A DNA stretch of 36,673 nucleotides from Candidatus Berkelbacteria bacterium (GTDB lineage: Bacteria > Patescibacteriota > UBA1384 > 2-12-FULL-50-11), in assembly GCA_016213365.1 (NCBI GenBank), contig JACRAP010000018.1, positions 1 through 36,673 on the forward strand. Reading direction: 5' to 3'. The translations under genes and the position numbers were made by a program. This document shows positions 8,176 through 16,497 of this stretch, one piece after another; the stretch's first letter is position 1, and each line of letters opens with the position of its first letter. Below the pieces are notes generated by a model. That model was not told the origin of the DNA. It ran no database searches and worked only from the letters and a program-made list of their open reading frames with translations.

Positions 8176-8220
8176 CCACTCTGGCACTAACCATAAACCC
8201 AGTCTTGGCAATGCCTCAAC
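8176..8220. repeat. Imperfect direct repeat, copy 2 (truncated tRNA-Ser(GCT) 5' end plus leader)
   Basis: 12-nt identity ccactctggcac plus similar flank (tcttggcaatgcctcaac vs tctcggcatagcctcgagc). Confidence 0.65.
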
Positions 8221-8276
8221 CCCCGTATTTTACCCCATAACAGGTTAATGCTCAACTAAAATTTCCTCTAAAACCC

Positions 8277-8305
8277 TTGACTTTTACCAGTAAATATGGT
8301 ATAAA
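8277..8305 (+). promoter_or_regulatory. sigma70-type promoter
   Basis: TTGACT-N17-TATAAA. Confidence 0.7.
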
Positions 8306-8311
8306 CAACAC

Positions 8312-8349
8312 ACACTTCGGGTGTCCCATATGGGAACGCCCGCAAGGGC
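8312..8349 (+). promoter_or_regulatory. Structured 5' UTR with three small hairpins
   Basis: ACAC-ttcgg-GTGT, TCCCATATGGGA, GCCC-gcaa-GGGC, beginning near predicted +1. Confidence 0.55.
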
Positions 8350-8378
8350 ACCTGAAAAAATAGGAGGATTCCAGAATC

Positions 8379-9116
8379 ATGAAGAAGGTTTTCTTTTTGT
8401 TTCTTCTCGTCGTCGCAGCCGCCTTCGGGCTGGCCCAGGACTACCGCGTCGAAGACGCGGACGTAGTGGTTCACGACCGAGCCGCCCTTGTGGCGGGAAC
8501 GGTTGTTGAATTGCAGTTGGAGACCAACGGTTGGTTGGCTCCGGGAAACTGCAATTGGCTACAGGACCACACGGTCCTTGCAGCCACTGCCGACTTGATC
8601 GAGGCAGCCGGCCTTCGGGTTGGCCCGCGCACCGAGCAACTCCTTAGGGAGAACGCTCGGCGCCGCGATCTCGAATCTGCCGAATTCGTTCGGCGGGACT
8701 CGAGTCGGATTCAAAGGGGGACTATGGATGTCCCGCCGGTGATCTGTATTGTCAGTACCGGCGGCGACGGACAAAAGTCAGGAGTAGGCATTGGAGGGTC
8801 TTATCGCGGCAATGATGCCGCGGTTATAACCACCACCGCGACTTCGTCGGCCTTCTTGTCGTTGGATTTCTATGCCAGCGACATGGAGCCGATCGGGCGA
8901 CTGCGCGGTGTTGGCAACCATAAGTCCAACAACATTCAGGGCGGTGCGATCGGTATCTTCGGCGGCTTCTTCTCGCGCCTTCTGGGCGTGAGAGTGTTTG
9001 AAGCTGGCTACATCAGCTCGAGTGATCCGCTCGAGCGAGCCGCTCGTTTCAGCACCGCCAACGCGTTGAAAGACGCAGGCGAGAAGCTGAAGAGGATCGT
9101 CTCTCGTGGCCGTTAA
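8379..9116 (+). CDS. Secreted hypothetical protein
   Basis: Signal peptide MKKVFFLFLLVVAAAFGLAQ; AGGAGG SD; own promoter and terminator. Confidence 0.75.
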   Translation: MKKVFFLFLLVVAAAFGLAQDYRVEDADVVVHDRAALVAGTVVELQLETNGWLAPGNCNWLQDHTVLAATADLIEAAGLRVGPRTEQLLRENARRRDLESAEFVRRDSSRIQRGTMDVPPVICIVSTGGDGQKSGVGIGGSYRGNDAAVITTTATSSAFLSLDFYASDMEPIGRLRGVGNHKSNNIQGGAIGIFGGFFSRLLGVRVFEAGYISSSDPLERAARFSTANALKDAGEKLKRIVSRGR

Positions 9117-9133
9117 CACGGCCACACCCTAGA

Positions 9134-9164
9134 GGGGTTCGACCATCGGTCGAGCCCCTTTTTC
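9134..9164 (+). terminator. Rho-independent terminator
   Basis: GGGGTTCGACC-atc-GGTCGAGCCCC-TTTTTCT. Confidence 0.92.
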
Positions 9165-9184
9165 TATACAAATTCTCTTACCCC

Positions 9185-9213
9185 TTGACATAAGGTTCGA
9201 ACAGGTATGTAAT
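9185..9213 (+). promoter_or_regulatory. Candidate promoter without downstream ORF
   Basis: TTGACA-N17-TGTAAT. Confidence 0.55.
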
Positions 9214-9219
9214 AGATAT

Positions 9220-9291
9220 AACCTGAAAAAGGTAATTGAACATTAGATTTTAAATAACAAAGAAGTCGCTTCCTTGTGTTGCGGCTTTTTT
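9220..9291 (+). ncRNA. Candidate ~72-nt small RNA
   Basis: Predicted +1 after TTGACA/TGTAAT; AAGTCGC-ttccttgtgtt-GCGGCTT-TTTT terminator (9263-9291); no listed ORF on this strand. Confidence 0.4.
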
Positions 9292-9330
9292 GTAAAGAAA
9301 ATGCATTGAATTTAAGGTATAATTTACAGG

Positions 9331-9345
9331 TTGGAGAGGTCGCAT
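9331..9345. repeat. 15-bp perfect direct repeat, copy 1 (truncated tRNA-Ser(CGA) 5' end)
   Basis: ttggagaggtcgcat, identical to 9391..9405. Confidence 0.9.
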
Positions 9346-9390
9346 CGCCCTAGCGGTTGAGCCGACCTCGCCACAGTTGGTCGCATCACG

Positions 9391-9405
9391 TTGGAGAGGT
9401 CGCAT
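9391..9405. repeat. 15-bp perfect direct repeat, copy 2 (intact tRNA-Ser(CGA) 5' end)
   Basis: ttggagaggtcgcat. Confidence 0.9.
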
Positions 9406-9482
9406 AGTGGACTAGTGCGCCGCACTCGAAATGCGGTAAAGTCGCAAGACTTTCGTGGGTTCAAATCCCACCCTCTCCGCCA
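9393..9482 (+). tRNA. tRNA-Ser, anticodon CGA, CCA encoded
   Basis: GGAGAGG...CCTCTCC-G-CCA, anticodon arm CGCA-CTCGAAA-TGCG, long variable arm. Confidence 0.93.
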
Positions 9483-9484
9483 TC

Positions 9485-9736
9485 TTATCTATACACTTCC
9501 TTCCTGTGCCTGATCCTTAAAATCCGCAACTCTTCGCCTGTTTTTTTAATTAAAATTCGATACGGACCAAATCTAAATCGATGTGTCGCAACTTGATGTT
9601 GCGTTAAAGGTTTTGCAAAATCTAAAACACTATCACTATTTTGCCAAAAAATAAATTTAATTTTTAGCCCAGACTTTACTTTGTTGGGTAATTTTACAAA
9701 ATCTTTTCTGGCAGACTCGCTAAATGTAAAATACAT
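9485..9736 (-). CDS. RelE/ParE-superfamily type II toxin
   Basis: FTFSESARKDFVKLPNKVKSGLKIKF...TQHQVATHRFRFGPYRILIKKTGEELRILRIRHRKEVYR. Confidence 0.85.
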   Translation of the reverse strand: MYFTFSESARKDFVKLPNKVKSGLKIKFIFWQNSDSVLDFAKPLTQHQVATHRFRFGPYRILIKKTGEELRILRIRHRKEVYR

Positions 9737-9744
9737 AACCTATC

Positions 9745-9987
9745 TTAATTAGACTGCTCTAAAACTTCGTCCAGCGAGTATACTTTTTCTTCGGCTGCAC
9801 GGCGAAGCGAGGACTGAAACTCTTTGTCTTGGCTTTAGATTAGATCTTCTAAATAGTCTAAATCAACCAGTGCCAAATCTGGTCGACCGCGCTTTGTTAT
9901 AACGGCAACCTTATTTCCTCCGCGAATTTCTTTTGCAATCGAAGCATAATCTGTTCTTAATTCCGTTGAGTTAATTACTTTAGTCAT
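9745..9987 (-). pseudogene. Phd/YefM-like antitoxin with in-frame TAA at codon 51
   Basis: MTKVINSTELRTDYASIAKEIRGGNKVAVITKRGRPDLALVDLDYLEDLI*SQDKEFQSSLRRAAEEKVYSLDEVLEQSN*; second half stays in frame. Confidence 0.8.
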
Positions 9988-9992
9988 AATTG

Positions 9993-10014
9993 AAATGTAT
10001 ATTACAAATGTATA
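9993..10014. promoter_or_regulatory. Candidate TA operator, two AAATGTATA direct repeats
   Basis: aaatgtata at 9993-10001 and 10006-10014, just upstream of antitoxin start. Confidence 0.35.
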
Positions 10015-10048
10015 ATAGTCAATATATAAAATCTGCTAATATAAACTT

Positions 10049-10522
10049 ATGCACAATTCGAATAAAAACAAAAAAATCGAAGTTGTCGCGCGAGATTTTC
10101 ATAATAACGATAAGAATCAGTTCTGGTACGTTGGAGTTGGATTGATTATCCTTACTATATCCGGTGCGTCGGTGTATTTGGGCGATTATATCCTGGCCCT
10201 AACGATTATCGCCTGCGGAATTGCGATCTTTAAGGCCTCCACCTTAAAGCCGAAATCTCGCAAAGTCGCACTGAATAACTCTGGCATTACCATCGACGAC
10301 CACTTTTTCGCCTACCATCATATAAAATCTTTCTGGATATCTGCTCATAACGACAGTATCACAGTCTATCTGGAAAGGGCTTTTCCCAAAACAGCGCTAA
10401 GCATAGTTCTGCCTAAAAATAGCGCAAAAGAAGTTATGGAAGTATTGGCGGTACACTTACCGTACCACTCGCATCGAGGCGAGCCGCTAAGCGACAAATT
10501 CAGCAGAATTTTAGGGCTCTAA
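10049..10522 (+). CDS. Membrane protein, two TM segments then a PH-like/DUF-type domain
   Basis: TM pair YVGVGLIILTISGASVYLGDYILALTIIACGIAIF; beta-rich tail. Confidence 0.6.
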   Translation: MHNSNKNKKIEVVARDFHNNDKNQFWYVGVGLIILTISGASVYLGDYILALTIIACGIAIFKASTLKPKSRKVALNNSGITIDDHFFAYHHIKSFWISAHNDSITVYLERAFPKTALSIVLPKNSAKEVMEVLAVHLPYHSHRGEPLSDKFSRILGL

Positions 10523-11829
10523 TTTATGACCTTATTTATTTTATTTGGTTCAACGTTAATTTTTGCCAAATGTTTCTTAAATTTTTTACCCTTAAAGTAA
10601 ACTATAAAGGCGCCGGTTAATAACGAGATAATTGCGATTACAACGCTACCCCAAGTAATCTGATCTCTACGTTTCTGTTCGGCTTGGGCGGCTTTGAACT
10701 CCTCGGCTTGGGCGGCAAGGAACAGCTCTTTCTCGTCGGTACTACTTAGCATTTTGGCGCTTCCGCCCTCAGATACAGAAATTTCAAAAGTAATCGTTTC
10801 ACTGGAAGGGGTAAGAGTGTCTTTTAATTTTCCTTGCGCTGTTAGCTTGTAAAAACCAACCTTAAGCGGTTCGTTTACAACAAACTCCCACTTTCCGGCT
10901 TCGTCAACGACTGGATCGGGATATTTTTTTGCGTCTAAACCGAGTAGCGGATCGAAGGTTAATAGCATTGTATAGCTGGCGATACCCGTGCCCCTAAATT
11001 TTACCCCCGTAAGCTTGCCTTCGTTAATGTCGTTAGTGTAGTCGTCGGTTAATTCGATCGCTTCGATTGTTGGGGCGCCCAGGCCGTTATCGACCGTTTC
11101 CTTAATCGTTACTTTAAAGTGGGTAGTCGGGCTCCAGCCGTCTCTATTTTCAGCTCGGATATGAAAGTAGTGAGTGCCAACCGCTACGTTTTTATAGGTT
11201 TCGGTTTTCTTGGTGGTGGAAACTTTTTTTTCTGGGTTGGTGGTGGCGGCTTGGTCGAACACAATGCTATAACCAGTAGCGCCGTTGGCTGGCGGCTCCC
11301 AGTTTAGGGTAACATTTGTGGCTTCGTAGGCCTGTTTTTGATCGGGGTGAGTGCTAGAAGTTACCGAAACCTGTCCTGGCGGGGTTGGGGCGCGATTAAT
11401 CGTGTAGTAGGTTGAACCGCCGTTTGATGATACTTCACTACCGTTATAAGCCAACCTAGCACCAGACACGGTAACGCTACCGCTACCGGTGCTGGTGCCG
11501 CGCAAGGTAATTGTTGCAACGGTTATGCTTGAAGTCGCTGAAACTAACCCCACAAACTGCCTACCGTTTGCTGGGCTTTTGCCGGGTAGCCATGTCGCCG
11601 AAGAGCTGGCATAAAAAGAAACGATTTTAACCGGACCGCTGACGTTAATCGTACCCTGTAAACTATCGAAAGTAGTGCCGCTGGCGCGCACATAAACCGT
11701 AAAGTTCTGGCCAACAACGTAGGTACCCCCACCCGATGGACTAATACCGGCGGCCTGAGCGCTCTTTACACCAAGGAATCCTGACAGGATCGCGGCAACG
11801 GTAATTATGGAAAAAATCTTTTTTATCAT
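10519..11829 (-). CDS. Secreted, membrane-anchored protein with cohesin-like and FN3-like domains
   Basis: Signal peptide; cohesin-like VGQNFTVYVRASGTTFDSLQGTINVSGPVKIVSFYASS...; FN3-like PTPPGQVSVTSS...; C-terminal TM and basic tail. Confidence 0.75.
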   Translation of the reverse strand: MIKKIFSIITVAAILSGFLGVKSAQAAGISPSGGGTYVVGQNFTVYVRASGTTFDSLQGTINVSGPVKIVSFYASSSATWLPGKSPANGRQFVGLVSATSSITVATITLRGTSTGSGSVTVSGARLAYNGSEVSSNGGSTYYTINRAPTPPGQVSVTSSTHPDQKQAYEATNVTLNWEPPANGATGYSIVFDQAATTNPEKKVSTTKKTETYKNVAVGTHYFHIRAENRDGWSPTTHFKVTIKETVDNGLGAPTIEAIELTDDYTNDINEGKLTGVKFRGTGIASYTMLLTFDPLLGLDAKKYPDPVVDEAGKWEFVVNEPLKVGFYKLTAQGKLKDTLTPSSETITFEISVSEGGSAKMLSSTDEKELFLAAQAEEFKAAQAEQKRRDQITWGSVVIAIISLLTGAFIVYFKGKKFKKHLAKINVEPNKINKVIN

Positions 11830-11864
11830 TAATATTATTTTATCTTTTTACGCACAAAATTTCA

Positions 11865-13055
11865 TTAATTGCCGTAGCTATTAGCTAAAATCGAGAGATC
11901 AAGTAAATCAACAACGTTATCAGACTCTGGATTTAGGTTTAGCCACGCGTCGTCGTTAACGTTTTGTCCCCACGCGTCGCTCATTAAAGAAACATCTAGT
12001 AGCTCAACTTTGCCGTCGCCGTTAACGTCGCCTGGTTTGCGACGGTCGATAGTGATTGATTTGGTAGCAACGGTCGATCCGCCGTCGATGTAACTGATTG
12101 TGTAGGTTTTCTTGCCAACGGTCGGAGTAAGCGTAACGCTCCATTTGGTTGAACCAGCGCTGGCAACGGTGGTACTGCCGTATTTAACGGTTGAGGTGCT
12201 AGTTTTAGTACCACTAATTTTGTATTGTATGCGGTAAGTTTTGGTGCTAATTGTTGAGGTGTCGTTAATGCCACTTCCCGCCGAACCGGTGCCGCCGGTG
12301 GAGCCAAACCAAATATTATAAAGCTTCCAAAAATTATAATTGCCGTTAAAAACGTGTGGGGTATAACGATATAACGACGCGGTTGCTTGGTTATTAAAGT
12401 TTACTGAATATACGCCGGTACCGTCGGCCAAAGAAACGGTATTCCCGACGCGATACTGGATGGCACTAGAGCCGTAGTAAGTTACCCACCAAGACGAGCT
12501 TTTGGCGGCGATTTCGTAGTTATAGCGAAACTGCCAAGCGGCGCGTTCAACCTGATTAGTAAATCCGTAATACTTCGAATCGCACCCGCCGGAATCCGGA
12601 CAACCGTAACCCATCGCGATTCGCAATCGAGTATCGCTTAAGGTGCTTAAGGTAATTAAGCTCATCTCTTTTTGGAGCGTAACAAGTAATACTTTAGGGC
12701 TGACAGTGTTATAAGCTACGGTTACACCCTTAACTGTACCGGTTGCGTAGCCGTGGCCGTGGGCGGCGTCCCAAATAATCTGGGCGGCGTTGCGGCCGTT
12801 GGCGCCAGTTCCGAGTTTGCTTGAAGGCGCGGTCGCAAGCGCGCTACCCTTACTTATTAAAAAGTTTTGTATATCGTTTACGGTCATACTGTTAGTGGCG
12901 ATAAAGGCAGTATTAGAGATTAAATTATTATAATAAAGTCCGTTGACGAAGTTTGTGCTACTGGTGTCTAGCGCTAGCGCGTTTGGTACGCCAACAGAAA
13001 AAACGAGTGCAAATGCCCCTAGCAGGCTTGTAACCCTAGTGATAAACCTACTCAT
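11865..13055 (-). CDS. Secreted protein with C-terminal type I dockerin-like domain
   Basis: Signal peptide; GDVNGDGKVELLDVSLMSDAWGQ...NLNPESDNVVDLLDLSILANSYG. Confidence 0.8.
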   Translation of the reverse strand: MSRFITRVTSLLGAFALVFSVGVPNALALDTSSTNFVNGLYYNNLISNTAFIATNSMTVNDIQNFLISKGSALATAPSSKLGTGANGRNAAQIIWDAAHGHGYATGTVKGVTVAYNTVSPKVLLVTLQKEMSLITLSTLSDTRLRIAMGYGCPDSGGCDSKYYGFTNQVERAAWQFRYNYEIAAKSSSWWVTYYGSSAIQYRVGNTVSLADGTGVYSVNFNNQATASLYRYTPHVFNGNYNFWKLYNIWFGSTGGTGSAGSGINDTSTISTKTYRIQYKISGTKTSTSTVKYGSTTVASAGSTKWSVTLTPTVGKKTYTISYIDGGSTVATKSITIDRRKPGDVNGDGKVELLDVSLMSDAWGQNVNDDAWLNLNPESDNVVDLLDLSILANSYGN

Positions 13056-13165
13056 CCTGCAACTATCTTACCACATTAATCAAGAGGCGTTTTTGTAAAT
13101 TCTGGCAAGATATGAGATAACTAACCTGATGGGAAAAAAGATAACGGAGTAGTATATTTAATTAA

Positions 13166-14026
13166 ATGAAAGGCATAATTTTAGCGGGCGGAAGCGGAAC
13201 GCGTTTGTACCCAATTACTAAAGGCATTTCAAAGCAGTTAATCCCTATTTACGACAAGCCGATGATTTATTATCCGCTTTCTACCTTAATTCAAAGCGGT
13301 ATCCGTGATATTTTAATAATCACAACGCCGCACGAGGCGTCGATGTTTAAGTCGCTTCTTGGTGATGGTAGTGAGCTCGGTATTAAAATCAGTTACGCCG
13401 TTCAACCAAGCCCCGATGGCCTTGCGCAGGCGTTTATTATCGGTGAGGAGTTTATCGGCAAAGACTCGGTGGCGTTAGTGCTAGGTGATAATATCTTTCA
13501 CGGACACGGTTTTAATGGAGTTTTAAAAAAGTGTATCGACCCAGAAGGCGGCGTTGTTTTTGCTTATCAGGTATCCGACCCAGAGCGTTACGGCGTTGTA
13601 GAATTCGATAAAGATATGAACGCGATCTCGGTTGAGGAGAAACCAGCCAAGCCAAAATCCAATTACGCGGTGGTGGGTTTGTATTACTACGATAACGATG
13701 TGGTGGAAATCGCTAAAAATATCAAGCCAAGCGCTCGCGGCGAGCTTGAAATTACCGCCGTAAACGACGAGTACTTGAAACGAGGTAAGTTAAGGGTTGT
13801 GGTGATGGAGCAAGGTTCGGCGTGGCTAGATACCGGAACGTTTGAAAGTATGAACGACGCCGCCGAGTACGTGCGCGTTATCGAAAAACGAACCGGCCAC
13901 AAGATCGGTTGCATAGAAGAAGCCGCTTGGCTCGAGGGCTTCATAACTGATGAGCAGCTCCGCACCCTCGCCGAGCCACTAAAAAAGAGCGGGTATGGGG
14001 AGTATTTGGTGGGACTAACAAGCTAG
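13166..14026 (+). CDS. rfbA: Glucose-1-phosphate thymidylyltransferase
   Basis: [71 protein letters not shown]. Confidence 0.97.
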   Translation: MKGIILAGGSGTRLYPITKGISKQLIPIYDKPMIYYPLSTLIQSGIRDILIITTPHEASMFKSLLGDGSELGIKISYAVQPSPDGLAQAFIIGEEFIGKDSVALVLGDNIFHGHGFNGVLKKCIDPEGGVVFAYQVSDPERYGVVEFDKDMNAISVEEKPAKPKSNYAVVGLYYYDNDVVEIAKNIKPSARGELEITAVNDEYLKRGKLRVVVMEQGSAWLDTGTFESMNDAAEYVRVIEKRTGHKIGCIEEAAWLEGFITDEQLRTLAEPLKKSGYGEYLVGLTS

Positions 14027-14028
14027 TA

Positions 14029-15498
14029 CTAATCTGTTAAATTTTGCCACCGAGATTTTAAATTTAAGTTGAATTCTCGAGTTGAGTTAGTGTACCAAGT
14101 GGCATTCGTGCCTTCGATAAAAACTTTTGGTGGAAAATGTTTGTAGCTAAACCAAAGAACAGTAATGGCGCAGATGGATACATAAACTGTTTTGAAGACG
14201 TTGCTTTTATATGATTCGCTCGTTACGAAAAATAGTTTAAACAAGAAATAATACAAGAATGGCACTGCAGGCAGAAGGTATCGGCCCTGATATCCTCCTA
14301 AAATAGCGCCGTATTTCATATAGTGCATTAAATTGAAAGTGAACAATAGAGCTACATAGAATACCGCAACAACAAATATAATTTTTTCAGCGCTATTCTC
14401 TAAAACAGTTCTTCTTTTGATAATAATAGATGCAATAGAGATGAATATAGCTGCGAAAACCGAAGTAAACGCTGATCTGTCTGGGGGTATGGTTTTATGA
14501 CCAAAGAAAAAATATAATCGATCGTACATGATTTTAGGCCATCTTTTAACAAAATACCGATAATCTACTTTGATTTGCTTACCGTTGAGGGAACTTTCGG
14601 TTAGCTGTTTCTTCTGTTCCACCTCTCTTTTAAAAATCGCGTTATTAAGACAGTCTTCTACTCTATGTATGGTGTCGCAGCTTGGGTTGAGTGACTGATA
14701 AATTACGGCGTTTTTTATTATCCTTTCGCCAAACAATGTCACAATAATAGTCATAAGAATCACGATTAGGGATCTCTTAGCCACTTGACTGCTTGTGAGT
14801 TTGTATTTTGTGGGCAATTCCTCTTTTCTTGTTCTAAGCAAGATAGCTAATCCCAATATCACTGCAAATAGTATTGATGGGTAGATTGTTACTTTTATTA
14901 GAATTGATGAAATTCCGAGCGTGACCAATAAAAAATAATAGTTTTGATATCTTTCACCGTTAATTAATTTAACTAGGTAAAATAAGAAACAATAAAAAGT
15001 AAGTATCGACAGGCTGTCATAGTTAATAGAAGCGCCAATCCAAGTAAACATTCCAGTTAGAGTCATGAGCAAAACGACAGAATTTGATAGCATCTCGTTG
15101 CCCTTGCTTATTATTAGGGTAGTCTTGCGAAGTACATTTAAACTAGAGATAGTAAAGAGTACGCTAACTGACATTAGCGCTAATACACTAGCTTCCATCG
15201 ATAATTCTAGCCAGTTAGCTATTCTATACGGGAAGCTAAGTAGGTAATGGTAAAGGTAGCTTGGGATCCTTTCAATATCTCCAAGATAAAAAGAGTCAGA
15301 CCCCTGATCTGATATAATTGGCCCAGAAAAAAAGGGTTGTATAGAATAGTATTCTATGAACTTAAAATGGTAGGTTTCGTCAGCTGGTATGGCATATTTT
15401 ACGGACACCACAAACCAAATTGACTGGATGATGGTTAAGAGGATTACGACATAAAAAAAACTTCTCCCAGAAAGTACATTTATTAATCTTTTAGACAT
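14029..15498 (-). CDS. Polytopic membrane protein, glycosyltransferase-C/DUF2142-like
   Basis: Multiple TM; PADETYHFKFIEYYS early-loop motif; YQGRYLLPAVPFLYY. Confidence 0.6.
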   Translation of the reverse strand: MSKRLINVLSGRSFFYVVILLTIIQSIWFVVSVKYAIPADETYHFKFIEYYSIQPFFSGPIISDQGSDSFYLGDIERIPSYLYHYLLSFPYRIANWLELSMEASVLALMSVSVLFTISSLNVLRKTTLIISKGNEMLSNSVVLLMTLTGMFTWIGASINYDSLSILTFYCFLFYLVKLINGERYQNYYFLLVTLGISSILIKVTIYPSILFAVILGLAILLRTRKEELPTKYKLTSSQVAKRSLIVILMTIIVTLFGERIIKNAVIYQSLNPSCDTIHRVEDCLNNAIFKREVEQKKQLTESSLNGKQIKVDYRYFVKRWPKIMYDRLYFFFGHKTIPPDRSAFTSVFAAIFISIASIIIKRRTVLENSAEKIIFVVAVFYVALLFTFNLMHYMKYGAILGGYQGRYLLPAVPFLYYFLFKLFFVTSESYKSNVFKTVYVSICAITVLWFSYKHFPPKVFIEGTNATWYTNSTREFNLNLKSRWQNLTD

Positions 15499-15614
15499 AC
15501 AGATGTTATTATAATGTAAAATTATTTATTATATAAAGAGAATAAATGAAAGTTTATAGACTAAAGCTTCCATAAAAAAGGTTTTAATAAAATAATTAAT
15601 CGCCTTTCGTGAAA

Positions 15615-15697
15615 GGTTTATAACCGACAAGTAGCTCCGCACCCTGCCCGAACCACTAAAAAAGATTGGGTATGGGGAGTATTTAGCCAAACTAACT
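15615..15697 (+). pseudogene. Relic copy of the rfbA 3' end
   Basis: ggtttataaccgacaagtagctccgcaccctgcccgaaccactaaaaaagattgggtatggggagtattt aligns to rfbA 13937 onward. Confidence 0.88.
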
Positions 15698-15708
15698 ACA
15701 AACCCTTA

Positions 15709-16425
15709 CTAAGGCAGTCTGAATATACGGAATCGCTGGAGATATAACTTCACATCATCTAGGAAAGTGTTTTTAGCCCCATTTTTTGTATACAGGTAAG
15801 TAGCAGTTGCGTTAAAAACTTTTACGCACCTATAACCCAATGGAAAGAGAATTTTTTCAATTTCATCTTTTTCCTTTTTCCCCTGCGCTTCCGCAAATAT
15901 GTAAGGATCTTGTTCTGCCAGGATCTTTTTAGCCCCTCTTAGAACTTGTGGCTCAAAACCTTCAACATCTATTTTAATTAACCCAATTTTCTCAGAGCCA
16001 ATTAAGTTATCCAATGTGTCCATTGGTACGCTACCCCGTAAGCTCTTAACTTTTGCGACTCCGCCCTTTTTGTGCGGTTCGTAAGCTACGGAACACTGCC
16101 CCTTCTTTTCGCCTATGGCACAATTTCTAGGAATAATTTTCCCCTCTAGTTTATTCAATCTTATGTTCTCCTCTAGGGCCTTGTATATTTGCGGGACCGG
16201 TTCGAACGAAAAAATTTTTTTTGCATTTGTGAATAATGCAAAGTAAACAGAATGGTTACCAATATTAGCTCCAACATCAGCTACGCATCCTTTAAAATTA
16301 AGGCTGGATATAAACTCCAACATTCTTAATTCGTAGAAGCGCCCTGATTTAATTACAGCAATAACTTTATCGGGTATTGTCTCGGTGAACTCTAGTTTCT
16401 TATTTTTGTATGAAAATTTAGCCAT
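15709..16425 (-). CDS. FkbM family methyltransferase
   Basis: VADVGANIGNHSVYFA, IGLIKIDVEGFEPQVLRGAKKIL. Confidence 0.9.
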   Translation of the reverse strand: MAKFSYKNKKLEFTETIPDKVIAVIKSGRFYELRMLEFISSLNFKGCVADVGANIGNHSVYFALFTNAKKIFSFEPVPQIYKALEENIRLNKLEGKIIPRNCAIGEKKGQCSVAYEPHKKGGVAKVKSLRGSVPMDTLDNLIGSEKIGLIKIDVEGFEPQVLRGAKKILAEQDPYIFAEAQGKKEKDEIEKILFPLGYRCVKVFNATATYLYTKNGAKNTFLDDVKLYLQRFRIFRLP

Positions 16426-16497
16426 TGCTTATTGAAAATATCTAATTTTTTAGCATATTTCAACCGTCTATTGAGGGATTGTGGCTTTGACATTTAT

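Noticed and set aside
7786-8248. ORFs 7786-8190, 7838-8248 and 7978-8211
   Set aside because: They translate through tRNA-Ser(GCT) and its relic; typical spurious tRNA-derived peptides.
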